From Hyphomicrobiales bacterium (GTDB lineage: Bacteria; Pseudomonadota; Alphaproteobacteria; Rhizobiales; Rhizobiaceae): a stretch of DNA of 59,653 bases. The notes under the pieces were generated by a model. It saw only the letters and a list, made by a program, of their open reading frames with translations, was not told the origin of the DNA and ran no database searches. Positions 10,696 through 19,001 of the stretch are shown here, piece after piece. The first letter of the stretch is position 1. Each line of letters starts with the position of its first letter. The stretch spans positions 59,045-118,697 of the forward strand of contig UBXV01000014.1 of assembly GCA_900469625.1 (NCBI GenBank). The letters are read 5' to 3'. A program made the position numbers and the translations under genes.

Positions 10696-10894
10696 CGGTA
10701 TCCTTTTGGGGCTCGTTGATCTCGATCCGCAGGACACAGTCGCGCAGATCGAAGCCGCTTGAGCCGTTCGATCATACGCGTTGAGTGACGTTAACGCTTA
10801 CGTGGCCGGACAGCGCCCGGCCATTTCGGTCGTTGTAGCCGACATGTCGGCTCGGCGCAACGTGCTCGCCCGCCGCCATGATGCGGCAGGAGAC

Positions 10895-10907
10895 CGTAAC
10901 GGTTACG
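10895..10907. promoter_or_regulatory. GTAAC-N-GTTAC palindrome upstream of SIP gene
   Basis: CGTAACGGTTACG, a perfect inverted repeat with 6-bp arms around one base, matching the core of the site at 7419. A looser relative (ACGTAAGCGTTAACG on the minus strand, 10789-10803) sits closer to the SIP start. Candidate operator. Confidence 0.5.
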
Positions 10908-10922
10908 CAGCCATCTCCGGCC

Positions 10923-10957
10923 AAAAGAAAAGGCGCGCCCGCATCAGCGGCCGCGCC
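10923..10957 (-). terminator. Rho-independent terminator of the class I aminotransferase
   Basis: On the minus strand an 11-bp GC-rich stem (10932-10942 with 10947-10957, one mismatch, ATCA loop complement) is followed by TTTTCTTTT. It begins about 29 nt after the aminotransferase stop. Confidence 0.8.
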
Positions 10958-10985
10958 TCGCAACGAAAAACCGTGTCGTCGGCGA

Positions 10986-12215
10986 TCAGGCGGCGAGCGC
11001 TGCCACTTCGCCGCGCACGAGATCGCCGAGGCGGCGGATGCCCTCGTCGATCATCTTGTCGTTGGCGCAGGAGAACGACACGCGCAGCGTGTTTTCGCCG
11101 GAACCGTCGGCAAAGAAGGCGCGGCCGGGCACGAAGGCGACCTTGGCCGTCTCGAGCGATTTGGCCAGAAGCGCCGTGCCGTCCATGCCCTTGGGCAGCG
11201 TCACCCAGACGAACATGCCGCCCTCCGGCTTGGTCCAGCTCACGCCATCGGGCATGTACTTTTCGAGCGCCGCCAGCATGGCGCTGCGGCGGTGCTTGTA
11301 GACCCGGTGGATCTTGGCAACCTGGGCATCGAAGCCGCGCTCGGCCACCGTGCAGATCGCCATCTGGTTGATGGTCGAGGAATGCAGGTCGGCCGCCTGC
11401 TTCAGCAGCACGAGCTTCTTGATCACCGTTTCCGAAGCGCAGACCCACCCGACGCGCAGGCCCGGCGCCAGCGTCTTTGAGAACGAGCCGCAATAGACGG
11501 TGCGGGTGTGGTTGATGTCGCCCTTGCGGGCGATCTCGAGCGCCAGGATCGGCGGGATCGCCTCGCCGTCGTAGCGAAGCTGCTGGTAGGCCGCATCCTC
11601 GATGACGGCGATGTCGAGCTCTTCGGCGAGATCGAGCACCCGCTCGCGCCCTGCCCGGTCGACGGTCTCGCCCGTCGGGTTGGAGAAGTCGGCCGAGAGA
11701 TAGGCGAACTTGACGCGGCCGCCGTTAGCCTTCGCGGCTTCGGCATAGGTCGCGGGCGTGCGGTTGCCGCCCGGGTTCAGCTGATCGTAATGCGGCTCAT
11801 AGGCGTTGAACGCCTGCAGCGCGCCGAGATAGGTCGGCCAGGTGACGAGCGCCGTGTCGTTGGGCGACAGGAACAGCTTGCCGATGTAATCGAGACCCTG
11901 CTGCGAACCGGAGGTGATGAAGATGTTGTCGACGGTTGCGGGAATGCCGAGCTTTTCCATCTGCTTGGCCAGCCATTCGCGCAGCGGCTTGTAGCCTTCG
12001 CTCACGGAGTACTGCAGGGCAGCGCTGACGGCCGGGCCGGAAAAGATCTCGGCATAGGCGTCCTTGAATTCCACATCGGGAAACAGCTCGGGATCGGGAA
12101 TGCCGCCGGCAAACGAGATGATGTCGGGGCGGTCCAGCAGTTTCAGCAATTCGCGGATTTCCGAGGCGCGCATCCGGCCGGAGCGCGTCGCGAATATATG
12201 GTCCCAGTCGAGCAT
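10986..12215 (-). CDS. PLP-dependent class I/II aminotransferase (LysN/2-aminoadipate type)
   Basis: 409 residues. The protein opens with WDHIFATRSGRMRASEIREL and FAGGIPDPELFP, typical of the LysN/KAT-II-like aminotransferases. Active-site residues: Asn179 (SNPTG), Asp207 and Tyr210 (IEDAAYQ), and the PLP lysine 247 in SFSKTLAPGLRVGW. Likely activity is transfer of an amino group from aromatic, branched or 2-aminoadipate substrates to 2-oxoglutarate. It is divergent from sulfatase 2 across a 332-bp gap holding two palindromic sites. The substrate is not certain. Confidence 0.9.
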   Translation of the reverse strand: MLDWDHIFATRSGRMRASEIRELLKLLDRPDIISFAGGIPDPELFPDVEFKDAYAEIFSGPAVSAALQYSVSEGYKPLREWLAKQMEKLGIPATVDNIFITSGSQQGLDYIGKLFLSPNDTALVTWPTYLGALQAFNAYEPHYDQLNPGGNRTPATYAEAAKANGGRVKFAYLSADFSNPTGETVDRAGRERVLDLAEELDIAVIEDAAYQQLRYDGEAIPPILALEIARKGDINHTRTVYCGSFSKTLAPGLRVGWVCASETVIKKLVLLKQAADLHSSTINQMAICTVAERGFDAQVAKIHRVYKHRRSAMLAALEKYMPDGVSWTKPEGGMFVWVTLPKGMDGTALLAKSLETAKVAFVPGRAFFADGSGENTLRVSFSCANDKMIDEGIRRLGDLVRGEVAALAA

Positions 12216-12311
12216 TGGGTGGTTTCCTCAAGGATTTTTGGTGCGGAGGAGCGTCTTCAGGCTCTGTCGCGCATGCATTGTCTTTGTCCTTCGACAGGAT
12301 CACGGCGGCTA

Positions 12312-12338
12312 ATTTATGTCAATGTTGTTGACCTAAAT
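12312..12338. promoter_or_regulatory. Long inverted repeat between aminotransferase and sulfatase 2
   Basis: The arms TTTATGTCAA and TTGACCTAAA pair at 9 of 10 positions around a 5-nt spacer, with one more A:T pair outside. It lies about 100-125 bp upstream of the aminotransferase start and 210 bp upstream of sulfatase 2. A likely regulator-binding site; it also includes a TTGAC -35-like box. The rest of 12216-12547 shows no gene. Confidence 0.5.
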
Positions 12339-12434
12339 CGCGCAATTTTCTGCCTGTCTGTCCTTCACTTTGCGACACTTTGCAAACGTTGCGTGATCGA
12401 TCCTTCCGCCCGCCGCGACGGGCGCCGTAGCCCT

Positions 12435-12451
12435 GGCGTTACTGTTACATC
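12435..12451. promoter_or_regulatory. GTTAC-type site upstream of sulfatase 2
   Basis: CGTTACTGTTACAT matches the 17-bp palindrome at 7419 at 11 of 17 positions, and another GTTAC follows at 12459. The site is about 100 bp before the sulfatase 2 start. It is weaker than the copies at 7419 and 10895 and is grouped with them by inference. Confidence 0.4.
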
Positions 12452-12547
12452 CTTGTCCGTTACACGCGCCGGGCGCAGACTTCCCCCGTACCTCGACTGC
12501 AAAACCGGGCCAAGATTTCGATTTTCAACGACACGGAGAAAGACGCC

Positions 12548-14176
12548 ATGAGCACGCATCCGGAAGATGACGATCAACGCGAGAACGGGCATCCCCTGGC
12601 CGTCAGCCGGCGCAATCTCCTGCTTGCCGGAAGCGCCCTTGCGGCAACGGCCCTGACCGCGACAGGCGGCACGAGACCGGCGAGCGCCCAGCAGTCCACA
12701 TCAGCCGCCGCCGGCGGCGCCAAGCCGAACATCCTCATGATCATGGGTGACGATATCGGCTGGTTCAATCCGAGCATCTACCATCGCGGCATGATGGGCT
12801 ATCGCACGCCCAATATCGACCGCATCGGCAACGAAGGTGCGATGTTCACCGACTGGTATGGCGAGCAGAGCTGCACGGCCGGTCGCGCCGCCTTCATCAC
12901 CGGCCAGTCGCCGATCCGCACGGGGCTGACCAAGGTCGGCCTGCCCGGCGCAGATCTCGGCCTGCAGGCCGAGGATCCGTCGGTCGCCGAATTCCTCAAG
13001 GCGCAAGGCTATGCCACCGGCCAGTTCGGCAAGAACCATCTGGGCGACAAGGACGAGTTCCTGCCGACCAACCACGGCTTCGACGAGTTCTTCGGCAACC
13101 TCTACCACCTCAATGCCGAGGAGGAGCCGGAGAACCCGGACTATCCGAAGAGCCCGGAGTTTCGCAAGCGCTTCGGCCCGCGCGGCGTCATCCACTCCTA
13201 TGCCGACGGCCGGATCGAGGACACCGGGTCGCTGACGAAGAAGCGCATGGAAACGGTCGACGGCGAGTTCCTGGCCGCCGCACTCGATTTCATCGATCGC
13301 CAGCACAATGCCCAGAAGCCCTGGTTCTGCTACTTCAACTCCACCCGCATGCACGTCAACACCCATCTGAAACCGGAATCGGAGGGCAAGACCGGCAAGG
13401 GCGTCTATGCCGACGGCATGGTCGAGCATGACGGCATGGTCGGCGAGCTCCTGAAGAAGCTCGACGATCTCGGCCTCGTCGAAAACACCATCGTCGTCTA
13501 CACCACCGACAATGGCGCCGAGGTGATGACCTGGCCGGATGGCGGCAACACGCCCTTCCGCGGCGAGAAGGCGACCAACTGGGAAGGCGGCTACCGTGTC
13601 CCCACCTGCATCCGCTGGCCGGGCGTCATCAAGCCGAACACCGTCTACAACGACATGTTCTCGCACTACGATTTCATCCCGACCTTCTGCGCGGCCGCCG
13701 GCGAAACCGACATCGTCGAAAAGTGCAAGACGGGCTATCAGGCCGGCACCAAGAGCTTCAAGGTGCATCTCGATGGCTACAACCTGCTCCCCTATTTCAA
13801 GGGCGAGGTGAACGACGCACCACGGCGCGAATTCCTTTATTGGAACGATGATGGCGAACTCGTCGCCGTGCGCTTCCAGGATTGGAAGGTCGTGTTCAAG
13901 GCGCAGGAAAGCACGGGTATCGGCGTGTGGCGCGACGCCTTCACCACGCTGCGCGCGCCCAAGCTCTTCAACCTGCGCGCCGACCCGTTCGAGCGCGGCG
14001 ATGAATCGATCGAATACGAAAAGTGGTTCTTCGACCGCGCCTTCGTCGTCGTGCCGTCGCAGGCGATCGTGGCGAAATGGCTGGAAAGCTTCAAGGACTT
14101 CCCGATCCGCCAGAAGCCGGCAAGCTTCAATCTCGACGACGTCATGGACAAGCTCTCCGGTTCCGGCAGCAAGTAA
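12548..14176 (+). CDS. Arylsulfatase-type sulfatase, Tat signal (sulfatase 2)
   Basis: 542 residues. Twin-arginine signal SRRNLLLAG (20-28) with a hydrophobic region ending ASAQ. Asp68-Asp69 (MGDDIG) bind calcium; the formylglycine motif is C-T-A-G-R (Cys109, Arg113), again the C-x-A-x-R form. GKNHLGD, the HGFDEFFGNLYHLNAEEEPE block and YTTDNGAE are almost the same as in sulfatase 1, so the two are recent or conserved paralogues in opposite orientation. Expected to act outside the cytoplasm, hydrolysing a sulfate ester; substrate unknown. No formylglycine-generating enzyme is nearby. Confidence 0.9.
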   Translation: MSTHPEDDDQRENGHPLAVSRRNLLLAGSALAATALTATGGTRPASAQQSTSAAAGGAKPNILMIMGDDIGWFNPSIYHRGMMGYRTPNIDRIGNEGAMFTDWYGEQSCTAGRAAFITGQSPIRTGLTKVGLPGADLGLQAEDPSVAEFLKAQGYATGQFGKNHLGDKDEFLPTNHGFDEFFGNLYHLNAEEEPENPDYPKSPEFRKRFGPRGVIHSYADGRIEDTGSLTKKRMETVDGEFLAAALDFIDRQHNAQKPWFCYFNSTRMHVNTHLKPESEGKTGKGVYADGMVEHDGMVGELLKKLDDLGLVENTIVVYTTDNGAEVMTWPDGGNTPFRGEKATNWEGGYRVPTCIRWPGVIKPNTVYNDMFSHYDFIPTFCAAAGETDIVEKCKTGYQAGTKSFKVHLDGYNLLPYFKGEVNDAPRREFLYWNDDGELVAVRFQDWKVVFKAQESTGIGVWRDAFTTLRAPKLFNLRADPFERGDESIEYEKWFFDRAFVVVPSQAIVAKWLESFKDFPIRQKPASFNLDDVMDKLSGSGSK

Positions 14177-14285
14177 CGCTGCCTCGCGCCGTCCCTACCA
14201 TGCCCGTTGCCGACCTTCGGCAGCGGGCATGGTGCCTCTAAAGCCCCCGAGATCCGTCGCGAGGACAGCGCGCAGCGACGAAGGA

Positions 14286-14699
14286 TCACGACGGAACGGG
14301 CACGCCGGGCGCCTGCGGCTCGCCGATATCGATCGGCGGTTCGCCGATCTCGATCGCATGCCCGTCCGGATCGTAAAAGCGGAACACCCGCTGCCCCCAG
14401 GCCTGTCGTTCGACGGGATGAATCAGCTCCACATGCGGCGCGATGGTGGCGTAGGCCAGATCCACATCGTCATCCTCGAAGTAGAGCAGCAGGTTTCGTC
14501 GCCCGTAGGGCTCGCTGCCCTCGCACGCCTGCCGCCAGATCGTCTGTTCGAGCGCGCTTGCCTCATGAATGGCAAAGCCGGAGGCAAACAAAACGAAACT
14601 GCCGAAATCCTCAAGGATCTCCAGGCCGAGCCGGTCGCGATAGAATTGCTTCGAGCGCTCGATGTCGCGAACGAACGGTATCGGATTGATAAAGCGCAT
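14286..14699 (-). CDS. VOC (glyoxalase/bleomycin-resistance) family protein
   Basis: 137 residues with the paired beta-alpha-beta modules of the vicinal-oxygen-chelate fold: IPFVRDIERSKQFYRDRLGLE at the start (split here as IPFVRDIERSKQFYRD then RLGLE) and FRFYDPDGHAIEIGE near the end. Such proteins act as metal-dependent lyases, dioxygenases or drug-binding proteins; which is unknown. The ATG at 14699 (MRFINPIPF) follows an AGAGGACG purine-rich site. Convergent with sulfatase 2. Confidence 0.85.
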   Translation of the reverse strand: MRFINPIPFVRDIERSKQFYRDRLGLEILEDFGSFVLFASGFAIHEASALEQTIWRQACEGSEPYGRRNLLLYFEDDDVDLAYATIAPHVELIHPVERQAWGQRVFRFYDPDGHAIEIGEPPIDIGEPQAPGVPVPS

Positions 14700-14860
14700 G
14701 AACGTCCTCTCGTGACATCGGCTGTCGTGGCTTCGGCATTCGTGGCACGGACTTGCTGGCGCGCGTGGCGGCGCGCCAAAGCCTGCGATCCCGGCCGAAA
14801 TTGCCACGGCTTCGCGCAATCCTCAAACAGGCGGCCCGACCGCACGACATCATGACGCAG

Positions 14861-14979
14861 CAGGTGCCCGCACCTGAACGCCGCGGAATTTCGGGGCTAC
14901 AATTGCGCACATGGCCGATTCGACACGGGCTATATCAGCCATTTTCCCACGCCAGCCGTTTGGCGCAACATTGGCGCAA
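14861..14979. promoter_or_regulatory. Palindrome and direct repeats upstream of methyltransferase
   Basis: Within the 342-bp gene-free stretch 14700-15041 there is a perfect palindrome CAGGTGCCCGCACCTG-like element (7-bp arms, 14861-14876) and two copies of TTGGCGCAA (14960-14968 and 14971-14979) exactly 11 bp apart, one helical turn. These look like protein-binding sites for control of the methyltransferase or the divergent VOC gene. No coding region is seen in the gap. Confidence 0.4.
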
Positions 14980-15041
14980 TCAGGCTTTGGCATGGGTGGC
15001 GCGCAAATCGCAGGACGCAGCCGCAAGGAAGGAAGAATGCC

Positions 15042-15641
15042 ATGACGACGAGCAGCAACGACACCATGGCCTTTTACCGGGACAACGCCGAAACCTATGC
15101 GATGCGAGACCGCAAGCCGCCCGCCGATCGCCTGGCCACGTTCATCGCCCGGCTTTCGCCCGGTGCCGCCGTGCTCGATCTCGGCTGCGGTGGCGGCCAT
15201 GACAGCCTGCACCTGATCGAGGCCGGGCTCGATGTCACCGCCTGCGACGGATCGGAGCAGATGGCCCGGGCGGCCGAACAGCGAATTGGCCGCAAGGTCG
15301 AGGTCGTCACCTTCCAGCACATCGAATGGAGTGAGCGGTTCGACGCCATCTGGGCGGAAGCCTCGCTCTTGCATGTGCCCCGGGCGGAATTGCCGGACGT
15401 GCTGGTGCGCCTCCATCGGGCGCTGCGGCCGGGCGGCCTGTTGCAGGCAAGCTTCAAGGCCGGTGAGCGCGAAGGCCACGATCGCTTCGGCCGTTATTTC
15501 AACTACCCCTCGCCCGCCTGGCTTCGCACCTGCCTGGAATGGGCGGACTGGTCGGATATCCGCATCGATCAGGCTGACGGCGGCGGCTACGACAACGAAC
15601 CCACTCGCTGGCTGCATGTCGGCGCGGTCCGCGCCCGCTAG
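15042..15641 (+). CDS. Class I SAM-dependent methyltransferase
   Basis: 199 residues. Motif I VLDLGCGGGHD (44-54) and the acidic residue in VTACDGSEQM (about 65-74) bind S-adenosylmethionine. The later PGGLLQASFKAGE is the usual post-motif strand. Small stand-alone methyltransferase of the Methyltransf_11/25 type acting in the cytosol; the acceptor is unknown. The ATG at 15042 follows an AAGGAAGGA-like site. Confidence 0.88.
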   Translation: MTTSSNDTMAFYRDNAETYAMRDRKPPADRLATFIARLSPGAAVLDLGCGGGHDSLHLIEAGLDVTACDGSEQMARAAEQRIGRKVEVVTFQHIEWSERFDAIWAEASLLHVPRAELPDVLVRLHRALRPGGLLQASFKAGEREGHDRFGRYFNYPSPAWLRTCLEWADWSDIRIDQADGGGYDNEPTRWLHVGAVRAR

Positions 15642-15826
15642 CGCGCCGAACGATAGCGGGAACTTTCAAGGGGCGACGTCCCGGGTGCATGCGCCCGCGC
15701 GGTAGCGGCCAACAGGTCGCGTTCGCCCGCTCTTCAGGTCGCGAAACACCGGCTAGCGGCAGCGCGCCATTGCAAAGACAGCATCGGCAAACCTGCGCTT
15801 GCCGGCCGAAAGCTTAGCGCGCCCTA

Positions 15827-15925
15827 TCAGGCCTCGCGGCTAAAATAACTCAGGATCAGAAGCGTGCAGATTGCGGCAACGATCAGCGCGTCGAAAAGTG
15901 CGAAGTGCTCAAAGAATGAGAACAT
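15827..15925 (-). CDS. Putative 32-residue single-pass membrane protein
   Basis: Too short for ordinary gene calls. Translation from the ATG at 15925 gives MFSFFEHFALFDALIVA... to ...SYFSREA, 32 residues with one hydrophobic span (about residues 8-27) and a charged C-terminal end. It is preceded by a near-ideal AGGAGG at a 7-nt gap, and by a plausible promoter (TTGATC, 16 nt, TATATG; 15959-15986). This combination makes it likely to be a genuine small membrane protein. Function unknown; neighbours give no clear hint. Confidence 0.65.
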   Translation of the reverse strand: MFSFFEHFALFDALIVAAICTLLILSYFSREA

Positions 15926-15958
15926 GGCATTTCCTCCTCTCAACTAAACCTATGAGAG

Positions 15959-15986
15959 CATATAATTCTCCATCTTGAAAGATCAA
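15959..15986 (-). promoter_or_regulatory. Candidate promoter of the 32-residue protein
   Basis: On the minus strand, TTGATC (15986-15981) and TATATG (15964-15959) are separated by 16 nt in an AT-rich patch, about 35 nt before the small gene's start. The rest of 15987-16340, upstream of sulfatase 3, shows no further gene. Confidence 0.4.
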
Positions 15987-16340
15987 TTCGCAGATATACT
16001 GAATTCCAAAGAAAACACGCCGGCAATAATCTTGCATTGCAACATTACTATTTCTGCGCCGCACAATACGGACGAATCCTCACATCCGTTGGCTAATCCC
16101 TTGAAACCGCCGCGCGCGCCGGCGCCCGACAGATTGCGGGCAAATCCGGCGTCCGGTTGCACGCTCATAGGGCCGGTTTTGTCCGCCAAACCGTGCATTC
16201 CGGTGCATCGCCGGTGCGGCGTGCGACCTCCCCGGTACACCCCTTGATGGCGATTGACGCCGCTACCGCAAGACGCAGATATTAGCCATATCGAATAGAC
16301 AATTGCCGGCCAGGCGGGCTCGATTTGCGGGGAGTGAAGG

Positions 16341-17858
16341 ATGGCTGAAATGCAGGAAAAGCACGTGGGCCCGAATGCCTGCGCACGCGAGAGCAGCGGA
16401 TGCGACCGGAGCGGCCTGACGCGGCGCGAGGCGCTGATGAGCGGAGCAGCCTTCGCGGCTGCCTTGGGCATGCCGACCGCTCTTGCAACACTCTCCGCAG
16501 ACAGCGCCCTTGCGAGCGGCACGGCACCGCCGAACATCGTCTACATCATCGCCGACGACCTCGGCTGGGCCGACGTCGGCTTTCACGGTTCCGATATCGC
16601 GACGCCCAACCTCGACAGGCTCGCCAGCACGGGCGTGACCTTCGAGGAATTCTACACCCAACCCATGTGCACGCCGACGCGCGCCGCGTTTCTGACCGGC
16701 CGCTACCCCTTGCGATACGGCCTGCAGACCGGGGTGATACCATCGCCGGGCGCCTACGGGCTGGCGCTCGACGAGGTACTTCTGCCTCAGGTCATGCAGG
16801 CTGCCGGCTACAGGACCGCGCTCGTCGGCAAGTGGCACCTCGGCCATGCCAAGGTCGAGTATTGGCCGAAGCAGCGCGGCTTCGACAGCTTTTATGGTGC
16901 GCTCGTCGGTGAGATCGACCACTTCAAGCACGCCTCACACGGTGTGAAGGACTGGTATCGGGACAATGCCCCGCTCGAGGAGACCGGTTTCGACAACAGC
17001 CTTTTTGGCGACGAGGCCGTGCGTGTCGTCGAAGGTCACGATCCATCCGCCCCGCTGTTTCTCTACCTCGCCTTCACCGCGCCGCACACACCGTTTCAGG
17101 CGCCCGTTGCCTATCTCGAGCGCTATCGGCACATCCCCGACGAAAACCGTCGCGCTTATGCGGCCATGATCACGGTGCTCGACGATGGCGTCGGCCGGCT
17201 GATGGCGGCGCTCGAAAAGCGCGGAATGCGTGACAACACGCTTGTTGTCTTCCACAGCGACAATGGCGGCGTGACAAGTGCTCTCTTTGCCGGCGATAGC
17301 AAGATCGGCGGCGGGTTGCCGGCGGACAACGGCCCCTACCGTGACGGCAAGGGCACGCTCTACGAAGGTGGCACCCGCGTCGCAGCCCTTGCCAATTGGC
17401 CGGGCAAGATCAAGCCGGGAAAGGTCACCGGCATGGTGCATGTCGTCGACATGTTCCCGACGCTCTCAGCCATAGCCGGCGCCGCACCCGACACACAAAA
17501 GCCACTCGATGGCATGAACCTGTGGCCTGCGATCAGCCAGGGCCAGCCCTCGCCGCGCACGGAGCTCGCCTACAATGTCGACCCGCTCGGCGGCGCGGTG
17601 CGCAGGGACAATTGGAAACTCGTGTGGAAGGCGACATTGCCGCCCAGGCTCGAACTGTTCGACCTTGCAGCCGACCCCTCGGAGACGAAGGATCTCTCGG
17701 CGGACAATGACGAGCAGGTGCGCGAACTCCAGGACTGGATCACCCAACTTGCCGACGAGATGGTCCCGCCGCTTCTGCTCATGGACGCCGCGCGGCTGAC
17801 CTTCTATGCGCCGCCGGTCGTGGCCGACCCCGCAACCCTCTTCAGCCTTGGCGACTGA
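16341..17858 (+). CDS. Arylsulfatase B-like sulfatase, Tat signal (sulfatase 3)
   Basis: 505 residues. Twin-arginine signal LTRREALMSG (26-35) followed by an Ala-rich hydrophobic segment. Metal ligands Asp72-Asp73 (IADDLGW), canonical formylglycine motif C-T-P-T-R (Cys110, Arg114) within PMCTPTRAAFLTGRYPLRYG, GKWHLGH, and HSDNGG late. The block around KQRGFDSFYGALVGEIDHFK resembles animal arylsulfatase B/I/J-type enzymes, suggesting a glycan sulfate ester. It is not closely similar to sulfatases 1 and 2. Start supported by GGAG five bases upstream. Confidence 0.92.
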   Translation: MAEMQEKHVGPNACARESSGCDRSGLTRREALMSGAAFAAALGMPTALATLSADSALASGTAPPNIVYIIADDLGWADVGFHGSDIATPNLDRLASTGVTFEEFYTQPMCTPTRAAFLTGRYPLRYGLQTGVIPSPGAYGLALDEVLLPQVMQAAGYRTALVGKWHLGHAKVEYWPKQRGFDSFYGALVGEIDHFKHASHGVKDWYRDNAPLEETGFDNSLFGDEAVRVVEGHDPSAPLFLYLAFTAPHTPFQAPVAYLERYRHIPDENRRAYAAMITVLDDGVGRLMAALEKRGMRDNTLVVFHSDNGGVTSALFAGDSKIGGGLPADNGPYRDGKGTLYEGGTRVAALANWPGKIKPGKVTGMVHVVDMFPTLSAIAGAAPDTQKPLDGMNLWPAISQGQPSPRTELAYNVDPLGGAVRRDNWKLVWKATLPPRLELFDLAADPSETKDLSADNDEQVRELQDWITQLADEMVPPLLLMDAARLTFYAPPVVADPATLFSLGD

Positions 17859-17993
17859 CCGGGCCTTTCACCCTAGCGCCAGGTTGGCCCAAAGGACACA
17901 GATGCTGGTACACTCGTCCGTGCGCGCATGTGCGTGTCGCTGTCGCCGCCTGATCACGGCCGACGAGTGCACTTTCTCCGGCAGGTTGCCGGA

Positions 17994-18392
17994 CTAGTCG
18001 TGCCATCGCTCGCTCCGCCTCTGGAATCCTCCCGCGAATGCATAACCGCATCGTATCCGCGCAGTCAGCGTGGATCGGTCGATCCAGGCCTGGATTTCGC
18101 TCGTCATGGCGCCGAGGAAGACGATGTCGGTGAGAGAGGCAACACTGTGCAATCCGGACATTTCGGGCCATCCCATGGCGATGTCGTGATGACCGATCCA
18201 GGCAGCGGCATTGACATAGTCGATCACCCCGCGCGCTGTCCCTTCCGATGCGTGCACGAAAAATCTGTAGGAAAGGACGCCGGGATCGCCTTCGGCTTCG
18301 ACCCGCCGCGCCAGCGCGTCGATCGCACGGGCAAAATGCTCGGGCGGAGCGTTCAACCGATACGAATTGAGGATGGTGAGCCGCTGCTCCAT
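17994..18392 (-). CDS. Antibiotic-biosynthesis-monooxygenase-like small protein
   Basis: 132 residues. The pattern of an opening strand, a helix with paired arginines and LSYRFFVHASEGTARGVIDYV is reminiscent of the dimeric alpha-beta barrel fold of ABM-type proteins, but no catalytic residues can be pointed out. The assignment is weak; the reading frame itself looks real, with a clean start preceded by AAGGGAGAGG. Convergent with sulfatase 3. Confidence 0.6.
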   Translation of the reverse strand: MEQRLTILNSYRLNAPPEHFARAIDALARRVEAEGDPGVLSYRFFVHASEGTARGVIDYVNAAAWIGHHDIAMGWPEMSGLHSVASLTDIVFLGAMTSEIQAWIDRSTLTARIRCGYAFAGGFQRRSERWHD

Positions 18393-18489
18393 GATGATTG
18401 CCTCTCCCTTGAGAGATCAAATGGCCATCATCGCGGGGATGGCATCTACCCCACGGTCATGTCTGCCGGTCGGCGAAACGCGGTGGCGA

Positions 18490-18801
18490 TCAAGCCACCG
18501 GCTGCACCGATTTCACGCTGCCATTGGTGTCGACGATGCAGTTGAACTTGCGCCCGCCCGCGTCGAGGTCGACGCTGTAGGAGGTCGCATCCAGCTGGCG
18601 CGAGCTTGTCGGCAGCACCTTGCTGCTGTCGACCTGGGCGGTGCCCGCAGCCGCGTTGGCGCAGATCAGCTGCAGGTCGGCCGGTGCCGTCTGCAGGCTC
18701 GTGCGCGCCATTTCCTCGGGTTTGGGCGGCGCCGACTGGCAGCCGCCGAGAAAAGCAAGGCCGATGCCGGCCGCCAGTACCAAGCTTTTTGAACGCATCA
18801 T
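18490..18801 (-). CDS. Small lipoprotein
   Basis: About 103 residues with a lipoprotein signal: MRSKSLVLAAGIGLAFLGGC, the lipobox being LGGC, so the mature protein should be anchored by its N-terminal cysteine. The rest has two further cysteines (LICANAAAG and FNCIVDTNG). A GTG at 18813, preceded by AAGGGGAG, is an alternative start. Family not recognised. Confidence 0.72.
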   Translation of the reverse strand: MMRSKSLVLAAGIGLAFLGGCQSAPPKPEEMARTSLQTAPADLQLICANAAAGTAQVDSSKVLPTSSRQLDATSYSVDLDAGGRKFNCIVDTNGSVKSVQPVA

Positions 18802-19001
18802 CCCCTCGATCACCAAAAATCTCCCCTTCGGATCCTGTGGTTCACTCCCCTGCCCGTCTTGAGCCCCTGAGGCAGGCATTCGGCATGGCTGTTTCATGCA
18901 TCTTCCAGGTCCCTCCGACAGCAGCAGCCGTCGCGACAGGCGACGGCGTGTGGCGTGTCAGCGCCACGCCTGCCCGCCCGGTCGGTCCGTCAAACGCCCT
19001 T

